A stretch of DNA of 6,453 bases from Anaerolineales bacterium. GTDB taxonomy: Bacteria > Chloroflexota > Anaerolineae > 4572-78 > NAK82. The stretch covers positions 1 to 6,453 of the forward strand of contig JAHELX010000356.1 of assembly GCA_024643945.1 (NCBI GenBank), in the 5' to 3' direction. This document shows, piece by piece, positions 1 through 5,382 of this stretch. The notes beneath the pieces were generated by a model that saw only the letters and a program-made list of their open reading frames with translations, had not been told where the DNA came from and ran no database searches. Position numbers and translations under genes: made by a program. Position 1 is the first letter of the stretch, and every line of letters starts with the position of its first letter.

Positions 1-265
1 AGCGTGGGCGGGCCGCCAATTGGGTCTGGCTGCAGCGGACGCCCTAGCGCCGGATCATACCAACGACCGTCGCCCAGGTAGACCAGCCCGGTGTCCGGAT
101 CTGGCACATCGCCACTTCCCGCCAGGGTGGTGGTCAACGTAGCAGGGAGAGTGCTCGTTAAGAGTGCCCCATAGGCGTCGTACAAGACATGTCCCACTTC
201 ATCACCGTTGGCCTTGGTCATCACCAGGGATGTGCTCCCCTGCGAGGACTGCGCGGTCGGGTCGG
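1..265. repeat. direct repeat copy 1 of the RHS core end (partner at 3163-3427)
   Basis: This aligns without gaps to 3163-3427 at a constant offset of 3162. By eye, roughly nine in ten bases match. Two stretches are identical: 82-148 (67 bases) and 176-265 (90 bases). Differences cluster toward the left edge, next to the tip. Similarity drops sharply past 265. The repeat encodes the end of the RHS core. Confidence 0.9.
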
Positions 266-353
266 GCAGCCCAGAGTATGCCTCCCTTCCTATACAGGTG
301 GCAAGGGGCGAATCACTGAAGTCTTGAAAGGCACTGAGGGCACGGAACACATA
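1..353 (-). pseudogene. RHS core C-terminal remnant (module D), truncated at its 5' end and running off the left edge
   Basis: This is a reading frame opening just after an in-frame TGA (356-354) and still open at the left edge. It contains the end of an RHS core: a diverged PLATCIGREAYSGLPDPTAQ block, then STSLVMTKANGDEVGHVLYD, YGALLTSTLPATLTTTLAGS, DPDTGLVYLGDGRWYDP and finally RPLQPDPIGGPPT. The same blocks occur near the end of the core in the 922-codon RHS protein (from LATRADG at about residue 546), but everything upstream of LAT is missing. The first possible start is GTG at 350, with no clear ribosome binding site. It lies 38 bases beyond the stop of immunity C. The piece keeps the Asp of the DPxG motif (codon 26-24). 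It most likely heads a fourth toxin tip outside the window. I infer a silent, recombination-competent module rather than an independently expressed gene; a small leaderless product cannot be excluded. Confidence 0.8.
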
Positions 354-391
354 TCAGTGCCCCCAACGCCATCAGCGGCTGATCAGCAGTC

Positions 392-871
392 TCAGCGGTT
401 CTCCAGTGTGTATTGATGCCGCACCTCCTGCGCCCAGCGTTCCAGGTCTTCTTGGGTTTGCACCTGTTTCAACCATTTCTTGCGTCCCAACTGGTGGGCT
501 TCCTCAGCCAGGTAGGGCAAAATGTCGCCGTGCTCCTTCTTCAGCCAACGATACCAGGCCGGTGATAGCCACTCAGGTTCAAAGTAAGCGAAGATAAACC
601 CCATCCCCCATAATCCCCAAGCTGCAACTAGTGGAAACACCAAATCGGCTTCGGGGTCAAGAAAGAATAACAGCATAGTCAAGAGCACAATAGCGAACCC
701 CACCACAAATGTGGGCAAAGCAAAGTAAAAGCCTCTCGAAATCAAAGGTGCGGCAGGCATTACAAACCACCGTTTGTCGAGGCCCAACCTCATTCGGATC
801 CACCATATTGCAAAAGCAATGTCTATCAAAAAGAAGACAATCAAACCGCAATAGTCTCGCTTAAACTCCAT
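392..871 (-). CDS. putative immunity protein C, three-TM membrane protein
   Basis: This is a 159-residue protein starting at ATG 871, six bases after the stop of tip C. A GGAG at 886-883 lies 11 bases before the start, inside the last codons of the tip. Hydrophobic segments at about residues 8-25, 47-71 and 76-97 predict three membrane helices. A charged, Trp-rich helical tail follows (about 100-159) with EWLSPAWYRWL, HGDILPYLAEEA and EDLERWAQEV. It aligns along its whole length with immunity B: LGLDKRW versus LGINRVW before the second helix, and matching tails with P.WL, H.D, W.L and LE.WA. Position directly after a toxin tip and pairing with a homologous tip are the usual context of RHS/CDI-type immunity genes. 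The function is inferred from this context. I do not recognise a named family, and no catalytic motif is visible. Confidence 0.82.
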   Translation of the reverse strand: MEFKRDYCGLIVFFLIDIAFAIWWIRMRLGLDKRWFVMPAAPLISRGFYFALPTFVVGFAIVLLTMLLFFLDPEADLVFPLVAAWGLWGMGFIFAYFEPEWLSPAWYRWLKKEHGDILPYLAEEAHQLGRKKWLKQVQTQEDLERWAQEVRHQYTLENR

Positions 872-877
872 AGTCGA

Positions 878-1690
878 TCATTCTCCACTCAGAAGAGGCT
901 TAAGATTGCGATTTTCCTGATATGATCCAGGAAAGACGTTCTGAAACACAACGGGCTCTGCTATGACAGCCCAGGCGAAAGCGATCGGGATGGTCCAGTA
1001 CCAGTTTACCCCGGCAAGAACTAATCCACCAGCCAAAAGAACATCGCTACCGACTACCAAGCTGGCCTGGATCCCCTTTTGTGTAGTCGTCCAATAAGGA
1101 TTACCCCAGCGCCCGCTACCAGTTGCAGCTCCATACGTCTCAACTCCCACGTCAATCACGAAGGTCAGTCCCATACTGGCTGCCGCACTGGCTACCTTAG
1201 ACTGGCGCAGCAATAAGCCAACCTGGTAGCGCGTCGTCCTTAACCCGAAGCTGGTAGGGTTAAATTCCCCAATCCCTTGGAACAGAAGGCGGTCGCCCGT
1301 CCGGCGCATCACCGGCCAGGTGGTGACCGCCTCCAGGATGACCAGCCGCTCGGCCAGTTCACCTTGCACCCGCTCCCCGATGAAGGGGATACGTCCACTG
1401 AGGCCAAGCGCCAGCTCCCCCCACCCGCCACCTTTGGTACCGGCAACGGTTATCTCAAAAGAAACCCCTTTGGCGGCCAGACCGGCCAGCCCTTGCTTCA
1501 CAGCCAGGGCGGATCCCTGCAAGGCCAGGTGGGGCTGCTTCAGGAAAACGGTACGTCCCAGGATTTCCAGAGTGGCGTTGCCGGCCATCCCCAGCCAGGC
1601 CGATAGCGAGACTGCGGTGGAATCCGCCTCCTCTCCCACGCCCGGCGGACCCCAAGGCGTCGCCGCATAGCGGTTCAAGGCCTGGGGCAT
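878..1690 (-). CDS. orphan RHS toxin tip C (C-terminal module without its core)
   Basis: The frame is open from codon 1792-1790. The first ATG is at 1690, but no ribosome binding site precedes it. From that ATG it gives 270 residues. It opens with PQALNRYAATPWGPPGV, the linker that follows the RHS core in the 922-codon protein (PQALNRYSPTPWGPPGV). The rest is a tip domain homologous to tip B: IPFIGERV (101-108), VIDVGVETY (178-186), NPYWTTTQKG (197-206), a glycine-rich hydrophobic stretch (about 207-249) and the ending AEPVVFQ...KPLLSGE (245-270). The hydrophobic stretch could form a membrane hairpin, so a membrane-acting toxin is a reasonable guess; no nuclease, deaminase or ADP-ribosyltransferase motif was recognised. 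The missing start signal and the damaged core upstream suggest a displaced cassette, expressed only if recombined onto a complete RHS core. Confidence 0.75.
   Translation of the reverse strand: MPQALNRYAATPWGPPGVGEEADSTAVSLSAWLGMAGNATLEILGRTVFLKQPHLALQGSALAVKQGLAGLAAKGVSFEITVAGTKGGGWGELALGLSGRIPFIGERVQGELAERLVILEAVTTWPVMRRTGDRLLFQGIGEFNPTSFGLRTTRYQVGLLLRQSKVASAAASMGLTFVIDVGVETYGAATGSGRWGNPYWTTTQKGIQASLVVGSDVLLAGGLVLAGVNWYWTIPIAFAWAVIAEPVVFQNVFPGSYQENRNLKPLLSGE
883..886 (-). promoter_or_regulatory. ribosome binding site of immunity C inside the end of tip C
   Basis: GGAG (886-883) lies in the last two codons of tip C (Gly-Glu), 11 bases before ATG 871. Spacing is at the long end of the usual range, so this is a moderate candidate. 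It repeats the arrangement at immunity B, where the site overlaps the tip stop. Confidence 0.5.
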
Positions 1691-1700
1691 GATCGGCGGG
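1641..1700. repeat. linker repeat before tip C (partner at 3115-3174)
   Basis: This aligns without gaps to 3115-3174 and encodes the end of the core plus the linker PQALNRY..TPWGPPG. Runs such as CCCGGCGGACCCCA and GCCTGGGGCA are shared. It is the only well-conserved core DNA left in front of tip C. Confidence 0.75.
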
Positions 1701-1839
1701 TCGCCAGTCGGGTCCGGGTCCGGCGCAGCGTCCTGGCCGGCGCAGCGATCAGTGTGACGGGGAGAGCGCTGGTCAGGACGGCGCTGTAAGGATTACGTAG
1801 GGATGGTCTACCCATGATCAGGCTGGTGTCAACAGGATC
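1691..1839 (-). pseudogene. frame-broken RHS core scrap upstream of tip C
   Basis: One reading frame from about 1839 gives DTSLIMGRPSLRNPYSAVLT followed by SALPVTLIAAPA. This matches the intact core segment GSTSLVMT...YGAVLTSTVPATLTTTLAG, with about ten residues missing in the middle. The homology then continues in the tip C frame as APDPDPTGDPPIMPQALNRY, matching LQPNPVGGPPTLPQALNRY, but the intervening DPDTGLVYLGAGRFYDP block is deleted and the frame changes near 1725-1740. In the tip C frame a TAA lies at 1795-1793. The scrap starts about 20 bases after the stop of immunity B. It shows that tip C was once attached to an RHS core of the same type and has since been cut down and shifted, leaving only a short homologous patch. 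Confidence 0.75.
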
Positions 1840-1858
1840 GAGTAGGGTTCTGATATGC

Positions 1859-2320
1859 TCATCGGAACCGTAGTTTATGCACTTCCTCGTCGGCCCATTG
1901 TTCAAGACCGATTGGATCGCTAACAATTTCCAGCCATTGCTCTGTTTTCATCTGCCGAGCTTGGTCACGCAGATATTTTATATGATCAGGATGTCTCTGT
2001 TCCAGGTCGCGCAGCCACTTGGGTTTGAGAAAACCAGGCGGGCCAAAGGAAAAGACAATGGCTACTAAGATTAGAAGCACACCACCCCAAAAGAACATTC
2101 TTTGGCCGATGCTATTCAGTGGCAAGAATGCACCTATAGCCCAAGAGATGGCAGTAACGCCCAAGGGAATCGCTGCCCACAAGTACCCTTCCTGAAATGG
2201 CAATATGCGCCATTGCCACCATACACGATTTATACCCAAAGTCAGCCAGAGGCCCATTCCAATAAGCGTTATTCCTAAAGCAAAGAGGCAAGCGCTAACA
2301 CCAAAAGCCTCGGTTTGCAT
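1859..2320 (-). CDS. putative immunity protein B, three-TM membrane protein
   Basis: This is a 153-residue protein from ATG 2320. I chose this start over GTG 2341 because a strong AGGAGG (2331-2326) sits five bases before the ATG; starting at 2341 would translate through that site. Hydrophobic segments at about residues 8-30, 46-67 and 75-93 predict three membrane helices, followed by a charged tail (about 100-153) with FLKPKWLRDLEQRH, IKYLRDQARQM and IGLEQWADEEVHKL. It is homologous over its full length to immunity C and directly follows tip B, which is homologous to tip C. It is therefore the likely cognate immunity protein, probably sitting in the inner membrane and neutralising the tip there. 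The assignment rests on context and pairing; the family is not one I can name. Confidence 0.84.
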   Translation of the reverse strand: MQTEAFGVSACLFALGITLIGMGLWLTLGINRVWWQWRILPFQEGYLWAAIPLGVTAISWAIGAFLPLNSIGQRMFFWGGVLLILVAIVFSFGPPGFLKPKWLRDLEQRHPDHIKYLRDQARQMKTEQWLEIVSDPIGLEQWADEEVHKLRFR

Positions 2321-2323
2321 TGT

Positions 2324-2331
2324 CTCCTCCT
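2324..2331 (-). promoter_or_regulatory. ribosome binding site of immunity B overlapping the RHS stop codon
   Basis: AGGAGGAG reads on the minus strand from 2331 to 2324; its AGGAGG core ends five bases before ATG 2320. The A of the RHS stop TGA (2333-2331) is the first base of the site. This fixes the immunity start at 2320 and implies that ribosomes finishing the tip would hand over directly to the immunity gene. Confidence 0.85.
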
Positions 2332-3110
2332 CATTGACCACTCAATGGTTGTAATCTTCTCTCTCTTGGCCCGACGAAAATTCGTGAGAGTGGTTCGGTT
2401 AACATACTGTCAACAGTAAAAGCACCCACAGCGCCCCCTAGAAGTCCAATACCAATACATGCTGGGGCCAATGGGCTGGCACATATGGCACTAGCAAGGC
2501 TTACAGCAAGCGCAGCACCTGCTGCACCACCGAGAGCATTGGTACCACCTCGTATGATACTCCGTGTGATTTTCTGCTCAAGGGTGTAGTAAGGATCTTC
2601 TGAGAGAGTGTAGTATTCGATACCAGCATTGACGATGAAATCAATGCCAACGCCTAACCCTCCCGTGAATCTGCTGTTTTTCCCCAGCCGTGTGAACAAG
2701 GTGTCAAACTCGCCTACTTCGGTGACGATGCTAAAAGATCGATTCCCTCGCCGGATTAAACCAGTCCCAAACACAATTGCGTCACCGTTAGATAGTATAC
2801 CGCTCAGTGGATTTGAACTGCGAATGCGTACCGTAGTTAAACGTTCCTTGAAGAATGGCAATCTTGCCCCAAAGCGTCTTAGCCAGCTACCTGACACAAA
2901 CTGCTCTCGTAATGTGAAACTTCCCCTGAGACTCCTGTTGAAATCACGCAAGGAGGTCTCGATGACGAGGTATGGTATCTCTTTCTGAAGAGGTCTGGCC
3001 AAACTTAGGGCAACAATGGTTGCTTTAGCCGGAGTGCTGGATAAGGTACTAAGAGTCAGGGGACCAAAGATTAGGGGAATGAAATTGCCACTACCTCCCA
3101 CTCCCTCTGC
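2331..3110 (-). other. toxin tip domain B (C-terminal 259 residues of the RHS protein)
   Basis: The tip begins after the linker PTPWGPPGV and differs sharply from the core: the DNA is visibly richer in A/T and the YD repeats stop. Recognisable blocks shared with tip C are RLPFFKERL (746-754), a glycine-rich segment before INAGIEYY-like sequence (about 812-830), DPYYTLEQKI (835-844), a long glycine/alanine-rich hydrophobic region (about 851-898) and the ending TEPLSRIFVG...LQPLSGQ (901-922). The hydrophobic region is long enough for two membrane passes. No known catalytic motif was found, so the toxic activity is unassigned; membrane permeabilisation is the simplest guess. A three-TM immunity candidate follows directly. 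Confidence 0.7.
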
Positions 3111-5099
3111 CACCCCCGGCGGACCCCAGGGCGTGGGGCTGTAACGGTTCAACGCCTGGGGCAGCGTCGGCGGTCCGCCAACCGGATTGGGCTGCAAGGG
3201 ACGCCCCGGCGCCGGGTCATAGAACCGCCCAGCCCCCAGGTAAACCAGCCCGGTGTCCGGATCTGGCACATCGCCACTTCCCGCCAGGGTGGTGGTCAAC
3301 GTAGCAGGGACGGTGCTCGTTAAGACTGCCCCGTAGTCGTCGTACAAGACATGTCCCACTTCATCACCGTTGGCCTTGGTCATCACCAGGGATGTGCTCC
3401 CCTGCGAGGACTGCGCGGTCGGGTCGGACAGGGTGTAGTATAGCACACCGTCGGCGCGGGTGGCAAGGCGCTGGTCGCCGACGTAGTAGTGCTTGGTGAT
3501 ATCGCTGCTCGGCCCGGGGCTGATGTGGTAAACAGTAGCTTCGCCAAACGAGTCACACTGAATGACCTGAGGCGCGCTTGTCTCGCCGGTCGCCAACGAC
3601 AGATGCATGCCACCGAGATTCTCCACCATGAACTGCGGCGGAGACCAACTCGCGCCGCTGCGGGTGACCAGGGCGGTATCGCAGAGCCCGGTGATCCAGG
3701 CCACGAACACTTGCCCGGCACGGTTGACAGCGATGTCGTGGTTGGGGTCGCCATATTGGGCAAGGTAGGGATTGCCAGCCTCAACCTGGCCGGAGATGGG
3801 GCGGATCTCACTCCAGGCGCTCTCCTCCCACGACCGGTAATGGAGTTCACCACTATCATACACTCCTCCATAGAACCAAGCGACGTGCAAGCTGCCGTCC
3901 CCGGCGACCGCGATGCGCGGCCACCCGGCCTGCCCGTCCCCTTCGGAGATCATCTGCGGCGACTGCCAGGTGCCGCCTACCCGCCGCTGCAGGTAGATGT
4001 CTCCCGATCCGAGGACGCTTGGGGCCCGCCGCCAGACTGCGGCGACATCCCCGTTGTCCGCCACGGCCACGTCGGGCTGCAGGCTGTAGTCAGCCCCGCC
4101 AGGCGTCCAGTTATTGAGACGAGTGGCCCCGGACCAACTCTGTCCAGCGTCGGTCGAGGTGCGATAGTAAATGTGCTCGCAACTGTTGCAACTGCCAATG
4201 TCAGCCTCTTCCGCCCAGACCAGGTGCAGAGTCCCGGCGGCATCCAGCGCCAGCGCCGGCTGCGAGGAGTCATACCCCGTGCTGGTGGACTCCACGGACA
4301 GGGTGACCGGCGTGCTCCAGCTAAGCCCGCCGTCGGTTGAGCGACTGGAGTACAGATGGCGAGTGCCATAAGTGCTGCTACTCCCAATCCAGGCGATGTG
4401 GAGCACGCCATTGTAGACCGCCAGCGCCGGGTCCCAGGCATATCGGCTATATGTGTCGATGAGGGACGGAGTTGACCAGGTGTCGCTGATCTGGTGGGCG
4501 TAATACAGGAGATTACCGGGCGCTGTTTCCCAGGCGGCGTGGAGACCATCAGCGTAGGTCGCCGACGGGACAAACTCATCACCGGCGTCGGAGATTATGA
4601 CATAGGTGTAGGTCGGGTCGCCCGTTTCGTAGGCATCGTTGACGTAGTAGCGGTTTTCGCCCTCGGATGTGCTGCGTTTGACCCGGCGGCCGTCGCCGTC
4701 GTAGGCGAAGGATGTGGTCAGCAGGCTGCCCCCGGTGTCGCTGACCACCTGCGTCAGCCGGTTCTCGGCGTCGTAGGTATAAGTCACGACCTGCCCACCG
4801 GTCAGGACTTTGGTAGTCAGATTGCCGTTGGCATCGTAAGCGTAGGTCGTGCCATCCGAGGTAGCGCTGACGGCGTGGGGCCGGGTCGGGTCGGCGTAGG
4901 TCAGGTCTACCCCACCGCGCCGGGTCAGGTTGGCGATGGGGTCATAGTCATAGTCCTGAGGGTAGAGGCTGGAGGCCACGTCAGTCAGGCGGTCCAGCGG
5001 GTCGTAGGCGTGGTCCAGGCTGAAGCCCTGGCGCAGGTCGGTGTACACATCCAGGTGGCCCACCTGTGCGTGCCTGTGCAGGCCCCAGGCCGCCGCCAC
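2331..5099 (-). CDS. 5'-truncated RHS/YD-repeat protein with BNR-like propeller insert and C-terminal toxin tip B
   Basis: This is an uninterrupted 922-codon frame. Domains in order: last YD repeats of an RHS core (about 28-160; AYDPLDRLTD, TRPHAVSATSDGTTYAYDAN, YTYDAENRLTQV, FAYDGDGRRVKR, YYVNDAYETGD); an inserted BNR/Asp-box-like propeller (about 165-534); core resumption at ITKHYYVGDQRLATRADGVL through YLGAGRFYDPAPGR (535-633); the linker PLQPNPVGGPP...PWGPPGV (634-663); and tip B (664-922). Typical RHS proteins exceed 1,200 residues and begin with a secretion or trafficking domain and many more repeats. Here all of that is absent and no signal peptide is present. GTG 5099 is the first start after an in-frame TGA at 5201-5199 and has only weak upstream pairing, so expression is uncertain. 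The DPxG motif usually needed for autocleavage reads NPVG (Asn638). The stop codon overlaps the ribosome binding site of immunity B. Confidence 0.85.
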   Translation of the reverse strand: MAAAWGLHRHAQVGHLDVYTDLRQGFSLDHAYDPLDRLTDVASSLYPQDYDYDPIANLTRRGGVDLTYADPTRPHAVSATSDGTTYAYDANGNLTTKVLTGGQVVTYTYDAENRLTQVVSDTGGSLLTTSFAYDGDGRRVKRSTSEGENRYYVNDAYETGDPTYTYVIISDAGDEFVPSATYADGLHAAWETAPGNLLYYAHQISDTWSTPSLIDTYSRYAWDPALAVYNGVLHIAWIGSSSTYGTRHLYSSRSTDGGLSWSTPVTLSVESTSTGYDSSQPALALDAAGTLHLVWAEEADIGSCNSCEHIYYRTSTDAGQSWSGATRLNNWTPGGADYSLQPDVAVADNGDVAAVWRRAPSVLGSGDIYLQRRVGGTWQSPQMISEGDGQAGWPRIAVAGDGSLHVAWFYGGVYDSGELHYRSWEESAWSEIRPISGQVEAGNPYLAQYGDPNHDIAVNRAGQVFVAWITGLCDTALVTRSGASWSPPQFMVENLGGMHLSLATGETSAPQVIQCDSFGEATVYHISPGPSSDITKHYYVGDQRLATRADGVLYYTLSDPTAQSSQGSTSLVMTKANGDEVGHVLYDDYGAVLTSTVPATLTTTLAGSGDVPDPDTGLVYLGAGRFYDPAPGRPLQPNPVGGPPTLPQALNRYSPTPWGPPGVAEGVGGSGNFIPLIFGPLTLSTLSSTPAKATIVALSLARPLQKEIPYLVIETSLRDFNRSLRGSFTLREQFVSGSWLRRFGARLPFFKERLTTVRIRSSNPLSGILSNGDAIVFGTGLIRRGNRSFSIVTEVGEFDTLFTRLGKNSRFTGGLGVGIDFIVNAGIEYYTLSEDPYYTLEQKITRSIIRGGTNALGGAAGAALAVSLASAICASPLAPACIGIGLLGGAVGAFTVDSMLTEPLSRIFVGPRERRLQPLSGQ
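3115..3174. repeat. linker repeat before tip B (partner at 1641-1700)
   Basis: This is the partner of 1641-1700; it encodes the linker between the RHS core and tip B. Its upstream end overlaps the larger repeat 3163-3427, so the linker and the core end form one continuous homology tract in module B. Confidence 0.75.
3163..3427. repeat. direct repeat copy 2 of the RHS core end (partner at 1-265)
   Basis: This is the partner of 1-265, lying inside the 922-codon RHS gene and encoding residues of about 558-646, from SDPTAQSS to GGPPTL. Identical runs are 3244-3310 and 3338-3427. It is direct in orientation and about 3.2 kb from copy 1, so recombination between the copies would delete or exchange modules B and C. 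Confidence 0.9.
3497..4607 (-). other. BNR/Asp-box-like beta-propeller inserted in the RHS core
   Basis: This is roughly residues 165-534 of the 922-residue protein. Six clear and one partial repeat of about 40-50 residues each follow the pattern (P)-A-L-A-x-x-x-G-x-L-H-x-x-W, then a Y-x-S/R strand, then W-S-x-P. Examples are GVLHIAWIG, GTLHLVWAEE, GDVAAVWRR, GSLHVAWFYGG and GQVFVAWITG. Two canonical Asp-boxes (S-x-D-x-G-x-x-W) are present: STDGGLSW at 254-261 and STDAGQSW at 315-322. Such repeats form propellers in sialidase-fold and exo-alpha-type domains, often binding glycans or proteins. No sialidase catalytic arginine triad can be assigned, so a binding role is more likely than an enzymatic one. 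The flanking YYVNDAYETGD and ITKHYYVGDQRLATR would be nearly adjacent in an ordinary RHS core, so this reads as an in-frame insertion. Confidence 0.78.
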
Positions 5100-5382
5100 A
5101 AGTGCGCCGTCCCGGCATAGGCTTGCCCCGCAGGGGTCCCGAGGGAGCAGCCCCGGGTCCGGGGCAGGCAGGGCAGGCTTCAGCTCCGTCTCCGTCGGTC
5201 ACCAGGACGGTGCTGGCCGCAAGTGTTCGTGGATATACGCAAGCGTAGCATAAGGTCGGCGTAGGTGGCAAAAACTGGAGCTTTGAAACGCGCCGAGGCC
5301 GCTAATCCTACCTTATGAGAACGGATGTTGATCAGTACCTCAAGACTCTGCGGGTTGACCAAGCGGCCTTCTCTGAACAGGC
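5100..5382 (-). other. spacer between immunity A and the truncated RHS gene; no supported gene
   Basis: This 283-base spacer holds no gene I can support. Near the RHS gene, 5198-5100 is an in-frame extension of that frame back to a TGA (5201-5199), Pro- and Gly-rich and without an ATG, GTG or TTG. Further up, a frame with LINIRSHKVGLAASARFKAP (within about 5380-5180) is open but matches nothing I recognise and lacks a ribosome binding site. It may be a remnant of the lost gene segment. A GC-only hairpin (5150-5165, six-base stem, four-base loop) has no T-run. No convincing promoter pair was found. This interval is where the N-terminal part of the RHS gene was lost. Confidence 0.5.

Noticed and set aside
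377..386. Palindrome GCTGATCAGC after immunity C as an operator or terminator
   Set aside because: It is ten bases long, with no T-run and no flanking promoter; it could occur by chance.
189..597. Small plus-strand frames at 189-416 and 406-597
   Set aside because: They lie antisense to remnant D and immunity C, with no ribosome binding site or recognisable product.
1675..1926. Minus-strand 83-codon frame as a gene
   Set aside because: It overlaps the end of immunity B in another frame, and its useful part is only the damaged RHS core scrap; annotated instead as a pseudogene piece.
2321..2341. GTG 2341 as the start of immunity B
   Set aside because: The strong AGGAGG at 2331-2326 lies downstream of it and is well placed for ATG 2320.
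3497..4607. Catalytic sialidase domain
   Set aside because: Only propeller repeats and two Asp-boxes are visible; no FRIP-like motif or assignable catalytic residues, and the context is an RHS core.
3489..5120. Long plus-strand open frames (about 3489-4340 and 4494-5120)
   Set aside because: They are antisense shadows of the GC-rich RHS/propeller gene; their translations have low-complexity Pro/Gly/Arg/Val composition and no family features, while the minus frame has clear domains.
5150..5165. GC hairpin as a rho-independent terminator
   Set aside because: It has a six-base stem with a four-base loop but no T-run on either strand, and lies in GC-rich DNA where such stems are common.
5180..5362. 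60-codon frame in the spacer as a gene or transposase fragment
   Set aside because: It starts at TTG without a ribosome binding site, matches no family I know, and no terminal inverted repeats or target duplications are visible.
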